A DNA stretch of 60,780 nucleotides, taken from assembly GCA_910587945.1 (NCBI GenBank), contig CAJUNI010000002.1, positions 1 through 60,780 of the forward strand. Reading direction: 5' to 3'. Positions within the stretch are counted from its first letter, which is position 1; every line of letters starts with the position of its first letter. This DNA is from an uncultured Parvibacter sp. (GTDB lineage Bacteria > Actinomycetota > Coriobacteriia > Coriobacteriales > Eggerthellaceae). Under the pieces are notes generated by a model. The model had not been told where the DNA came from. It saw nothing but the letters and a program-made list of their open reading frames with translations, and did no database searches. Both the position numbers and the translations under genes were made by a program. Positions 12,501 to 24,500 of this stretch are shown piece after piece.

Positions 12501-15500
12501 ACGCCACAGCACACCAGAGATGGACTGCTCGGCCGGCTTACGCAGGCCGCCATCGTTGAAGCGACGATCAGCGCCCAAACCTAAGTCATAGACCAGGGTG
12601 GTAGCTGCCGTGCGACCATAGACGGCCGTCGAGCCCTCTTCGGCCGCGAAAGCTTCCTTGAGCGCAGCATCGGTCAGTTCATCGGCGCCAGTTTGAGCCG
12701 GCGTCTTGCCATAGCGATCCGCCGTATTTTGATTCATGTTCATGGAGCTCGGTGCCACCACGTGATTCGTAGCCGGAGACTCTTCCGTCACCACGTTCAA
12801 CAGCACGTCGTATTGACCCGGCGCCATGAGATAGCCATCGGTGTAGATCAGATCAGAATCCACGGTGTAGTCGTTGCCCTGGAGGTACTTCGCCACACCC
12901 AGCTGGCGATTCCACAGAGCAATGTCTACCACCCGCAGACGATAGCCATAGATGGTCAGGGTGCCATCCTCGTTGACCTTCTGAGTCGGCAGGTCATTGA
13001 AGGTAAAGACACCATGTTCGTTCGTAGCCACGGTGCGTGTGCTATCCAGGTTCACCCCATTGAGCGTCTTGGTCAGACCCACGGTGGCATCCGCATCGTA
13101 GGCATTCCAGTTATCCGCCCAAGTTTCATCGCGCAGCCACTGGGCCTCCGGATCAACGGCGAAGGAGCCGTCGTCGGTGACCGTAGCCGTTAGCGTAAAG
13201 CGCTCCAGAGCCACCCGAACATTGGCTACCGGATCCTCGTTCGCATCATGGATGCCATCGTTGGAATCGTCGAACCAGAGCTCGCCAGAAATGGACTGAC
13301 GCGGAGCCTCTACTTGACCCACATCGCCCGCTTCCACAGCCACCGGCTCCGGATCGGCAATCCAGTCATAGGTGGTAGCTTCGGTGCCCATAGCCTGGCC
13401 GGCATCCACGGCAATGAAGGCGTCAGTGTTGTCGGCTACCTTCGTTACCATCTCGCCGTCTTCCTCTACCTCATAGGAGGTGTTGGCCACGCGGGCCAGG
13501 ATGATCTGGCCGTCGTTGGAACGGGTCGTGCGCGTGGTAGCCGCACCATTCTCATCAGCGCCATCGGAGGCAACGCCGGTGGTCTCATTGCCAACGCGGC
13601 TGGCGATAACCATGCCACCGGCAATACCCACATAGGCTTCCTTGGCCACATCAGAGTCATCAACCACAGACTCAGAGCCATTGATGGTCGCCATCGTGGC
13701 ATCGTCGCTGTTGTCGTGGTAGCGCGTGAGCACCCAATCATTGGTGGTGCCGTCCAGGGTGTTGCTATCCTCCTGATAGAGATCAGCCAGCTCAGCACGA
13801 TAGGCTGCCAGATAGTACTTGTCGTCATCGGACACATAGACCGTCGGCAAGTTCGTAGCCAGCCACTGACCATCGGCGGCCGTCTTCAAGGACAGCACGC
13901 CTTCATCAGCGTTCTCGTAAGCCAGCGGCGTATTAGTGTTGCCGTCGTAAACATAGGGAGCCACGTCAGCAGAAAGCTCGCGGTTGGAGGTGTAGCGGTC
14001 GGAGCCGAAGGCAATGTTGCGGACCCAAATACCATGATCCGGCGTGCCATCACCGTTGGCGTCAGCCTCTTCCACCACCGCCGCATTAGCCTCAGCGATA
14101 GCGCTGTTGCGGTTGGCGAAGTGAGCCCAATCGCTCGGCGCCACATAGATCCACTGGGTCAGGTAGATGGTCTGATCCGGAATACCCAGTTCGCCCTCAT
14201 CCTGAACGCCGTTATAGCCCGTGGTGAAGTCATAGGCAAACGGATCGGTGAGGGCAGCCACGGCGTTGCCATCCTCATCGAGGCGGGCACCGGTGTCATC
14301 CCACACGCGGCCCGTCAGGCTGGTGCGCGGAATGAGTACCAGGCCGATCTCGCCGCCACGCTGCGCCTTAATCGGACGCGGCACGTCGTACTTCACACCG
14401 TTATAGATTTGTTCGTACTGGTAGGTGCGGTAATCCTTGGTTACCGCATTTTCACCCTCGCCTGTGGTCCAAGCCGTATGCATAGAGCCGCGATCAGACA
14501 CGATGACGTAGCCGTCGGTGCGCCAGTGGGCCGCAATGCCCTCGCCCTTCTGGTTGCGATCATCGTTGTCGTAGGCGTCGTTGCGATTCTGCTCGTAGTC
14601 GCCGAAGGTATTCTCGTTGTTCCAAGAGTTGTCGAAGTACTCTTCCACTACCTGGATGACCTTACCCTGCTCGTCGCGAACGGCGTCAGAGTCGGAATCC
14701 TCAAGGGCACTTCCACCCGTGAGCGTACCCAGGTTAATACTGGAGAGCGGGCCAAGGTTCTTGTCACCCACGTTGACACCCACATGAGCATCGGTGAGCG
14801 AGTAGTCCGGCGCCACTTCGTCCATGGTGATGCGATAACCGCACATGAACAGCTGGTCGATCGGAGCACCGTCGGCCTCATTGTTGGCCTGGGTGTCATG
14901 GGGCTGGAGCACCTTGAAGGCACCGGCTGCACCCGTAGCCTGAGTATTCATGAGGAATACGTAGCTCGGCAGCTGGTTGAATTCATAGACGCCCGCCGCC
15001 TTGTCAGCCGTAGCCTCGGTAGTAGCCGGCATGTCCACAAAGCTGGTAGCAGCCGTGGTGCCTGCCGAAACCTCATCGGCCGTCAGGGCACGCACCCAGG
15101 CGCCGTGGTCAACCTCGGCCGGCAGATTCTCAGACGTGCGGGTGATGGTGTTGTCGTAGGGCTTCACCTCGAAGTTGGCATCGTTGCTCAAGGCCTCGAT
15201 GAGGTCATTGCCCTCAGCATCCAGCGTGCCTTCCGGTACGTAGAACCACTGGGTGATATGGAGCGTCTGACCCGTGAGCAGTTCCTCACTGGGGTTCAAG
15301 ATGCCGTCGAAGTTGCGATCCCGCCAGACCTTACCGGTAATGGTGGTGTAGCCGTATTCGCCAAAGCCAGCATTCATGCGGGCCTCGTCCTGACCTAAGG
15401 AGAAGTCATAGGTCACGGCCTGGTCCGTGAGCGCTGCCACCGAAGCGCCAGCCAAAGAGCCAGCTACCGGAGCAGTGCGCGTCTGACCCACATAGTATTG

Positions 15501-18500
15501 GGCCTGGGTGCCATTGGCCTGGGTGGAACCCACCGCCAGGCGCGTGCCGGCAGCCGCTTGACGCAGCTCGTTGTCGTTTTGGGTGCCTTGGTAGCCTGCC
15601 AGGGCGGCCAGCACAATCTTGCCGTCCATCGTGGCCTTCGTGCTCACGCGATCTGCAGCCTCGCCCGTAGTGTTCTGAACCGTTTGTTCGTTCCAACGGA
15701 GCGGATAGTTGCCGGCCTCATAGCCCTGATCGCTGGTCTGCAGTGCAGAAACCACCTTCGAGTTCAGGTCGTCGGAGGCCGTGGAGTCTTGCTGGAGCAG
15801 CGTTGCCGGCAAGCCGGGGATGGCCTCCTTGTCGCTGGAGGTCACAGGACCACCCAAAACTTCCAGGGTGTAGCCAGCCAAGTACTCTTGAGCCGGCGTT
15901 GCCAACGTAGAAGCCACGCCTTCAGCCTCATTGGCCCCATGGCGTGCCACCACATGGCGCGTCGGCAGGTTGGCGAAGGTATAAGTACCCATAGCCACCG
16001 TCGGCGTGCCACCCAAATCGGTCAGGGTGTAGAGCGCGCCTGCCACCGTATCCTGATGGGTCTCAGGAATGACGTAGGTCAGGTCATGAGCCGGAGTTGC
16101 GCCCGCGCGCTCAACGAAGGTGTAATTATCATTGCCGAAGGCGGTGTTGCGTACCCACACGCCTCCTTCTGCCCACTGGATATCAGCCGGATCTGCCGTC
16201 ACATCGGCCGCAGCCAAAGCTTCAGCCACCGACTCGTCCGTGAGCTCGCCTTCCACAGGAATGAAGAACCACTGCTTCAGGATGACACGCTTGCCACCAA
16301 TACCCAGTTCGTCCTCATCCATGATGCCGTCGTAGTCAGCGTCATGCCAAACCACACCTTCAATGGTGTTGGCAGCCGGCACGCGCAGACCGGCGTCGTT
16401 GCCTGCCCGGTCAGCGCCGCGAGCCAAGTCATAGGTGATGCGGCTCTGATAGGCGCTTTCGAAGGCAGCCGGATCCACGGTCTCTTGACCCTGAGCGGAA
16501 GCCAGCTCTTCCATGACGCCATTGACGGTGTAAACCAGCGGCACGGCGTTGGCGCCATAGCGGCTCGTAGCACCAGCCACGCTGTTTTCGCTATAGCGAT
16601 CCCGCGTGTTAAGGGCCGCATTATTAGCATTGGCCGACTCGGTCACGCTATGGGCCGAAGAGCTCTCGGTTTGGACACCCAGAAGCACGATGACTTCCTC
16701 GGGGCACGCGCCGTCGCCCTCAGCCTCAGCGGTGAGGTAACCGGTTTCATGAATCAAGTCAGAATCGCTCAGGTAAGCATCGGTATCCGGCAGATAGGTA
16801 GAAGCCTGGAGATACTTCGCCGTACCCCAATAGCGGTTCCACCAATCCTCAGCCGTCAAGCGAACCTTATAACCAAAGATGACATGGACGCGCTCCGTAG
16901 CCCCTTCGTCACCATCGGCCACCGGCACTTCGATGAAGCCTTGGGTCTTCAGGTTCTCGAAACGATAGATGCCCTGCTCATCGGTCATGACGTTATGGCT
17001 GTCCGTAGCCTCTAGAGCATAGGCGGCACCATAGTGATTGTCGCCCGGCAAGCCCACCGTCGGATCAGCCGCGTAGGCTGCGTTGGCCTCAGGAGTTGCC
17101 CAGGTCGGATCATAGGTCCACGTATCTTGGGTATCGCCAATAACCTGGTAGTAACGCTCTAGGGTTACCTGCATACCCTCCAGCAGCTCTTCATCCTCAT
17201 CGCGAATGCCGTCGTTATCTTCGTCGTTCCACACCACGCCTTCGATGGCCTGACGCGGAGGCTGAACCTCACCAGCGTCACCACCATTGATGGCCTCGCG
17301 CACCGGCAGACCTGTGTCAGGATCAACGGTGAACTCAGGACCACCATCGGTGCGAGTGCGATAGGTCAGCCAGTCATAGGTAATATAGGCACGCTCATCA
17401 ACCAGCGCCTTGCGAGCATAGGTGCCCTCGCCGGTCTTGATGTAGGTCTGGCCGTCATAGGCCTCGCCCGGAGCCAGAGCCACATAGGTGTTGTCCACCA
17501 GCTTGTATTGGGTTACAGCAGCGTTGCCCGCGTCGGTGGCCAAAACATCAGCCAGCGGCACCGTCACCTTAGAGGCCTGGACCGTCACCGGCGTGGTGGC
17601 CGGATCCACGGCAGAACCATCCACCGTAGCCGTACCCGCCACAATGATGTGACCACTGTGAGCGCGAACGCCGGAATTGGAAGCGCCATCCATGGTGACC
17701 ACCACGTCTTGAGCGCTCAGGGCCACACCGTGGGTACCCATAACTTGAGAGGCGTCGGAATCCACCAGGCCGTCGGTGCCCTCGTGGTAGCGAGACACCA
17801 GCCACTGCTCGTCATCGTTAGCAGTCAGCTCGTCGTTGTTGCTATTCACCAAATTGGTGTCGCCCAGCTCAACCCGGTAGGAAGCCAGGAAATGCAAGCC
17901 GGTCGGCGAGGTATAGCCGGAAGGCAAGTTATCGAAGCTGTAGACACCCAAGGTCGAACGATCTTCCACCGTCTCATAGATAGGTTCGCCGGTAACCTCG
18001 TCGGTGCCAATTTCGTTGTCGGTCACCTTCTGGGACACGCCCGCGGTGGCTACGGCAATGAGGCCGTCCACGCCACTTACAGACCAAGCACCCGTGGAGC
18101 GCGGTACCAGGGTTTCAACGGCGTCATCGCCTTCACCCGTGGTCACTGCTTTGCCGGTGTACTTATCAACGCCGAAGCTGTTGTTGCGTACCCAGAGACC
18201 CGAGCCGTCTGCTGCCACTTCTACATTTATATAAGTAGTAGCCGCATCGGTGACCATCTTCACCGTGACGGCTGTGCCGTCGCCGGTGCCCTCTTCGATG
18301 GCATCCAGGAAGGTAAGCGTCAGACCCGGTGCGAAGGGATCAATAACCCCGATGGTCTCTAAGGTCGTGCGAATCTTTTCGTTGCGAGCCGTCCGCTGAG
18401 CGCTCAAGGTCGAAGCCACGTCGCTCGGCACCGCTTCGCCATTCATCAGTTGTGCCTGAACCTTGGCCACCACATCGGCGTCAATGGCGGTAATGGTACC

Positions 18501-21500
18501 CGCCCAATCCTTGGGAGCGGCAGCACTGGCGTCCATGCCCTCTACTACTGAGGCCGGGACGAAGTACCACTGACCCAGGTAGACCGTTTGACCGGCCAAG
18601 CCTTCTTCAGCAGCCACGGCTTCAATCTCAACGGCACCGTCGGTACCCGCGGCCACAATGCGCATAGCCTTGGCACCTTGCGTACCCTCAGGTACGGCCT
18701 TGCCATCCTTCACCCACTGGATATCGGCACCGCTGGCACCCGGAGCATCCACAACCCACTGCTTGATCGCGCCATCTTGGATGCCGTTGTAGCCACGCTC
18801 GGAAAGCTCGGCTTCGGTGATACCGGCCGGAACGAAGGCGTCATCATGATAGCTATCGTCCCAGATGCGACCACTGATGGTGGAGCGCGGAACAATAACC
18901 AGGCCAGCGTCCCAGTTGTAGAGACGGGCAGCGTCGCCCAGGTCGTAGACGATCTCGTCCTGGACCAGCTTGCCAGCGCTGTAGTCCATCTCGGTTTCGA
19001 AGGCGACCTTCTCATCGTTCCAAGCAGCATATTCGCGCTTGAAGCGTGAGTACTCGTTGTTCAGCTCGGTGTAGACCGCATAGGCCTTGTTGTAGCGATC
19101 CAGCGCCACGTCATAGGCAGACTTCAAACGCGTGTAGGTGGCGGCATAGCCCTCGAAGGCTTCAATCTCGCCCTCGGCCGGCCAGCCTTCATAGGCTTCC
19201 TTGTAGTCGTTGTAGACCATCTTGGCGTACTCGAGCACTTCTTCATGGCCCGGATAGCCGAAGGTGAAGGCAGGCTCTTCCACGAACTGCGGAATGAGGT
19301 CCGTAATCTTCTGACCTTCTTGCAGCACCGTATTGAGTGCCGGCGGAGTGACGACATTCTTCAAGTCCAGGCTGTAGTAGGAGAAGCCCACCACATTCTG
19401 ATACTTCTCAACGAACTCATTGAAGTAGGTGGTCCACAGATCCTCGGATTCCTTCGGATCTAAGGGAATGGGATTGCCCTCTTCATCAAGCTCTTCGTTC
19501 TCGGTGTATTCCTTGGCCTCGGGATTGAGCTTTTCGGGGCTCGGCAGCGGGGTCGGCTCAATGGGAATAGCCAACTCAGCTGCTTGCTGCATAGCCCAGG
19601 CCTCATCCACCAAGGCCACAAAGGCATCGCGGATGGCGTCACGCTCGCGCTCATCCGGACCTAAGGTGCCCGGCTCTAAGCTCCAGTGTTCCTTGGGCGT
19701 GAAGCCTTCTTGATAGGTGCCATCAGCATTGGTGAAGGCCTTATTGTAGGTATCCACCACTGCGTTGTAGCGCGTGATGAGATCGTCGGTGACGAAGTCA
19801 TTGTTCGGCAGCCAGGGCTCGGTATCGGCCAGATGCTGAGTCTGGTCTACCGGGTGAGAAACGGTGTTCGTTTCGATCTCGCCGTCAGCGCCTGCGCGAA
19901 TGATGGACTGATGAATAACCGTCTTGGACGGAATCACGTTGTAGGTCACATGACGCTCGATGGTCTGGCCCGGCATGATGGACACGCTCGGCCACTTCAC
20001 CACCGTGCGACCGGTGATATCAAGCACACCCACCTGAGCGCCGGCATCGGCCGCCACGAAGGTGCCGTTGGTGGGATAGGGATCCACCACGTCCACGAGC
20101 TGGGTGTGGTCGGTCTCGTTGGTGTACTTGATGGTGTAGGTAATTTGCTGCGGCTCATCGGCGTTGTACTCATAGTTAGAGAATGCCGCCGGATTTGCCG
20201 AGAGCTGACCGATAGACGCCAACACGATGAACTCATCGTAGAAGGAGCCCGACTCATGTTCGGAAGACGGCTCGTTCAGGTAGTAGGTGGTCACCGTCTG
20301 TTCGCTCTTATCTTCGTTGGCCGTGTTGCTGCCGTCGTCGTTTTGAGCGTTGGTGTACTGAACCTGGCCGTTCTCATCTAAGACGGGGTTGCCCGCCTCG
20401 TCAACCACCATCATCCGTGCCTGAGACAGGATGGAAGTGGCTACCGGTTTAGCCATGATGTCGGAATCGGCGTCGATGGACTTGATGAGCACATCGTTGC
20501 CGTCAGCATCCTTTACGGTGCTCAGCTGATCACGCAAGGTAATGGCGTAGTCCTCGCCCAAGTTGGCAAGGTCTTCCGTGTCGATGCGCAGACGATAGCC
20601 CGCCAAGCGCACCGTGGTGCCATCTTCCGGATCCAGCACATAGGTAGAAACATCGCGGAACAGGTAGATACCAGCGGCAGCGGCGTCGCCAGTGTAGGCT
20701 TCGCGCAGGGAGTCAACCCACTGCTTCTCGCCATTGGGCACGCCTTCCACCAACACATCTTCCCAGCGACCCGGATAGAGCTTCCACTCTGCCGGCTTGG
20801 CTTCTTCGGTCTCGGTGGCGGCTTGGGCCGGAACGTAGTACCACTGCTCCAGCTTCACCTTCACGCCCGGGTTCTCCGGATCGGCGCCCTGGCCGACACC
20901 CACTTCCGTATCCTGCTGGATACCGTCGTAGTTCGCGTCGTTCCAGACGTTGTTGCCCAGATAGCCCTTGGTACCGTCGATGTAGCCTAAGGCGAACTTG
21001 TTCTGGCGCTTGTAGCCCTTCCAGATATTCTCTTCGTCTTCGTACTGCACCTTGCCATCCACCAGGGGCAGGGTAGCTTCGAAGGGATAGGTACGAGAGG
21101 AGCCATAGACGTAGCGCAAGTCGTTGTCGGCTACCTTGATCTCATTGCCCTCAGCATCCAAGGTGTTGTAGACCAAGTTGCCCGTCGTGCCATCGGCGAA
21201 GGTGTAGTCATTATCCGAGGGGAACTTCAACGGATTCTGATCCCAGGTCGTAAGCGTAGCCTTCAGCAAACGACCGGTGTCGCGATCTGACGTACGGATG
21301 ACGTAGGTCGAGCCCGTGCGCAGGCGGAAGCGGAAGAAGCCGTCGTCGCCCGTCACCACAGAGGCCAAGTTGCCATCGGCGTCGGTGGCAATCTCAGAAG
21401 CCGTGGTGCCCGTTTCCGGATCGTACTCATAAACCGCTACTTGAATATTGTTCAGACGATACTCGTCCATCGGCGTTGCACCCTGCATCTGGGATTCCAG

Positions 21501-24500
21501 GTTGCCGGTACCGGCGCTTACCGAGTCAAGGAGCGAGTTGATTTGGGTGTCTTCTTCTAAGGAGCCATCGGCCAGCATGTCATCGCGGAAGACCACGCCT
21601 TCGAAGGTGGAGCCCTGAGCGATACCTAGCTTGTACCCCGTCATACGCTCATCGTAGGCCTGGTGAATGGCCTCGTTGTATGCATCACGATTGGGGTTGT
21701 CGATGTTCTCCGTGTCGTACTGGACGGCTTCCACATGAATGGGGTTGTCCAGATCCGTGGTAATGACCAAGGCCGCCTTTTCGCCCGTCGTCGGGTCGGG
21801 CTCAATACGGGTCGTGGTCATCTTCACGTCATAGCCCTCCACACCGATGGTGTCGGTGGTGGGTGAGAAGTTGTAGTACTCCTCGGGGAACGTGTAGCGC
21901 AGGCAGTAGTCGCCCGGCTTCAAGTTCGACAGGATGAAGTAACCCGGGTTGCCGTAGTAGTCGGTGGTGGTGTAGGTCACCAGCGGCTCGCCAGCGTCAG
22001 CGTTGATGTACATGCCCCAGTTGTCCAAGAGCGGACGACCGGTACGGGCATCGCAGCGGACCCAACGATCTTGGTTGCCGGTCATGTCATTGTTGACCAG
22101 CAATACGCACTCGCCGTCAGCATTAACCGGATTGCCATACTGGTTGAGCAGCTCGACCTTAACCTTGTTGATACCCGGGTCGTCCTCTTCGAGGTCGTAA
22201 TCCAGGTCCTTCAAGGCCGAGACCATGTTGCCCTTGCCGTCATCCATGAGCGAGTTATCGAAATCAACAATTTCGCCATTCTCGTCATAGACCGCACCGC
22301 GGATGAGCTTGCGGCCGTTGAGCGAGGTCTGGTAACCCTCTTCGCCCAACTTCGTATCGTCAAGCTTGCCGTTCCAGTTGGTATCCAGGTAGACATAGTC
22401 ACCGATGTAGCCGCGACCATCCGGTGCGTCGATGAAGGCACCGGCGCTGGCATTCTCAGTCAACGGCGAAATGGTGGTCGGGCCTTCATTCACACGATGC
22501 ATGAAGGTGTTCCACTGCACGACCTTAAACATTTGCTGGGCGCGCGTGACCTGACGCATGGTGAGCTCGCGCTCGGCCGGCGTCATGGCATCCAACTCTT
22601 CTTGGGTCGGCGTACGCTTGAGGTCAACGTCAGGGTCGCCGGTCTTGGTACCCAAGAACTTGGGCAGGTTCAGCGGCGCATCCAAATCGTAGGTCAAGCG
22701 GATGTAGCCACGGCACTTAACGTAGATGTCAGCCTTTACCGTAACCCAGATTGCACGCAGGGCACGGGTGAGCTCCAGCTCCCGCTCGGGATGGAGCGCC
22801 ACATAGGACTTGAGGTCAGACAGACGGACGAAGTTGTTCTCATACATCTTCTCCGCATTGCCCTTGATCTCATCCACATAGAGTGTACGGCCGTCGTCCT
22901 GACCACCAATAACGTTCCAGTTTTCGTCATAGAGCTCGAAGGAGTCCATCTTGTAGAGCCAAAGCAGATCCTTCTCCTCTAAGGCCTCAATAGAGATACC
23001 CTCATCGGTTTCGACACGACGGAACGGACCCACCCAAACGGTAGCATCGCGGCCGTCTTCCATTTCCTTGGGCACGTTGGTCTGCTGGGTGCCATCGTAG
23101 TCAATAACCTTGATGGTATCCAGATCGGACACATGACCCCACCACATGGACTCACGGGGTACCGGCTGCGGCTCGGTCTGATCGCCCTCAGGCGGGTTGG
23201 AGTTAACGGCAGCCGCGTCGCCGTAGTGCGGCAGGATGTCGTAGAGCACCACGTTGTTGAAGGACTCGGAACGGGTTTGCTCCGTGGTCGGATTCAAGGG
23301 GTTACGCAGTGTTGCAGTATAGGTGTAGGACGTGCCTTCCGGTACGGCCACCGGACCGTTGATGTCACGCATGGCCTGGGTCTCCAAGACCGAAGCGGAA
23401 ACCTTGGTCTGGTTTACAGCAGCAGCGCCCGCAAACTCCAGCGGCGGCAAGCTCATGAGCAAGTGCAGCTGGTCGGTCTGGCCGTCCAGGTTGGCGTCAC
23501 GGGTGTCAGATTCGCGAGCACGACGAATACCCTCTTCGGTCTCCGGCGGCAAGTAGCCGTTGTAGTTACCCGGCTTGTAGCCATAGCCTACCGTCGAGAG
23601 CAGCTGCGTGGAAAGCGTATCGTCAAACTGGCTATCCAAGGGCACAAGCAATTCCACAACCATGGACTCGCCCGGATAGAGAATACCGCGGGTGATAGCG
23701 CCATTGGCGTCTTGGTCGCCGGTGAAGTGCCAGCTCATGAACTTACGGGGGAAGTTCAAGCCTTCATTAACCGAACCTTGTTTGTCTTCAGCCTTTACGT
23801 CGGCGTTAGGCGTATTGATGCTCGGGTTGAGCAGACGCGGCACGGTGGAACCGGCACGCTCAGACACACTCTCCGGCTGCAAGGACAGGTCAGAATTGGC
23901 CACGTAGTAGGTCCACAGCGGCGTCTTGGAGTTGATGTTCTTAGCCGGAACCGGACGACCATTAACGGGGTTAACCGTCGCTTCGGTCTTATAGCTCCAG
24001 TCGAAATAATCGTAGGTTTCTTCGCCCGCCGCAATGCTGCTCATCATGTCGCCGTAATCCACATAGGTGAATGCCCGGTGCTCCAGGTCACCCAACGCTA
24101 CCGTATTGCGGAGATTCTTCGCAGCGCCCAAACCTTCAATGTAGGTGAGCATGGTAGAAATCTGCGGGTTGGTGCAAACGTCCTCTTCATAGCCAGCATA
24201 GCCATTAGCGGCCATCTGCTCTTCAGAGAGGTTCGTGAGCACGATCTTGTAACGCATCATCAATGAGGCGCTACGGTTAATGGTCTTCTGGTCAGCTTCC
24301 CAGCTAAAGCCCGTGGTACCCGAACCAGAGAAGTAGCCCGAAGAAATCTCCAAGGCCAAGACCGGTTCCTCGTCGGTACGGTAGAAGCCAGCGCGGTCAC
24401 GCTGATAGGCCACAAACTTCGTGTCGTCATAGCGCGGGGTCACGCTTACGAAGTGGTTGATATGAACGTTGTTGGCCTCTTCGTTGCGGATCGAGGCTTC

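Noticed and set aside
13466..13873. Minus-strand frames of 60-170 residues inside the giant gene in other registers
   Set aside because: Their translations are Pro/Thr/Arg/Ser-rich without domain patterns, while the giant frame over the same bases shows SdrD_B-like strands.
573..22406. Regular repeats considered as a CRISPR or mobile-element array
   Set aside because: The repeats are 0.7-1.1 kb coding modules in one frame, diverged at DNA level, without short identical repeats, terminal inverted repeats or a transposase.
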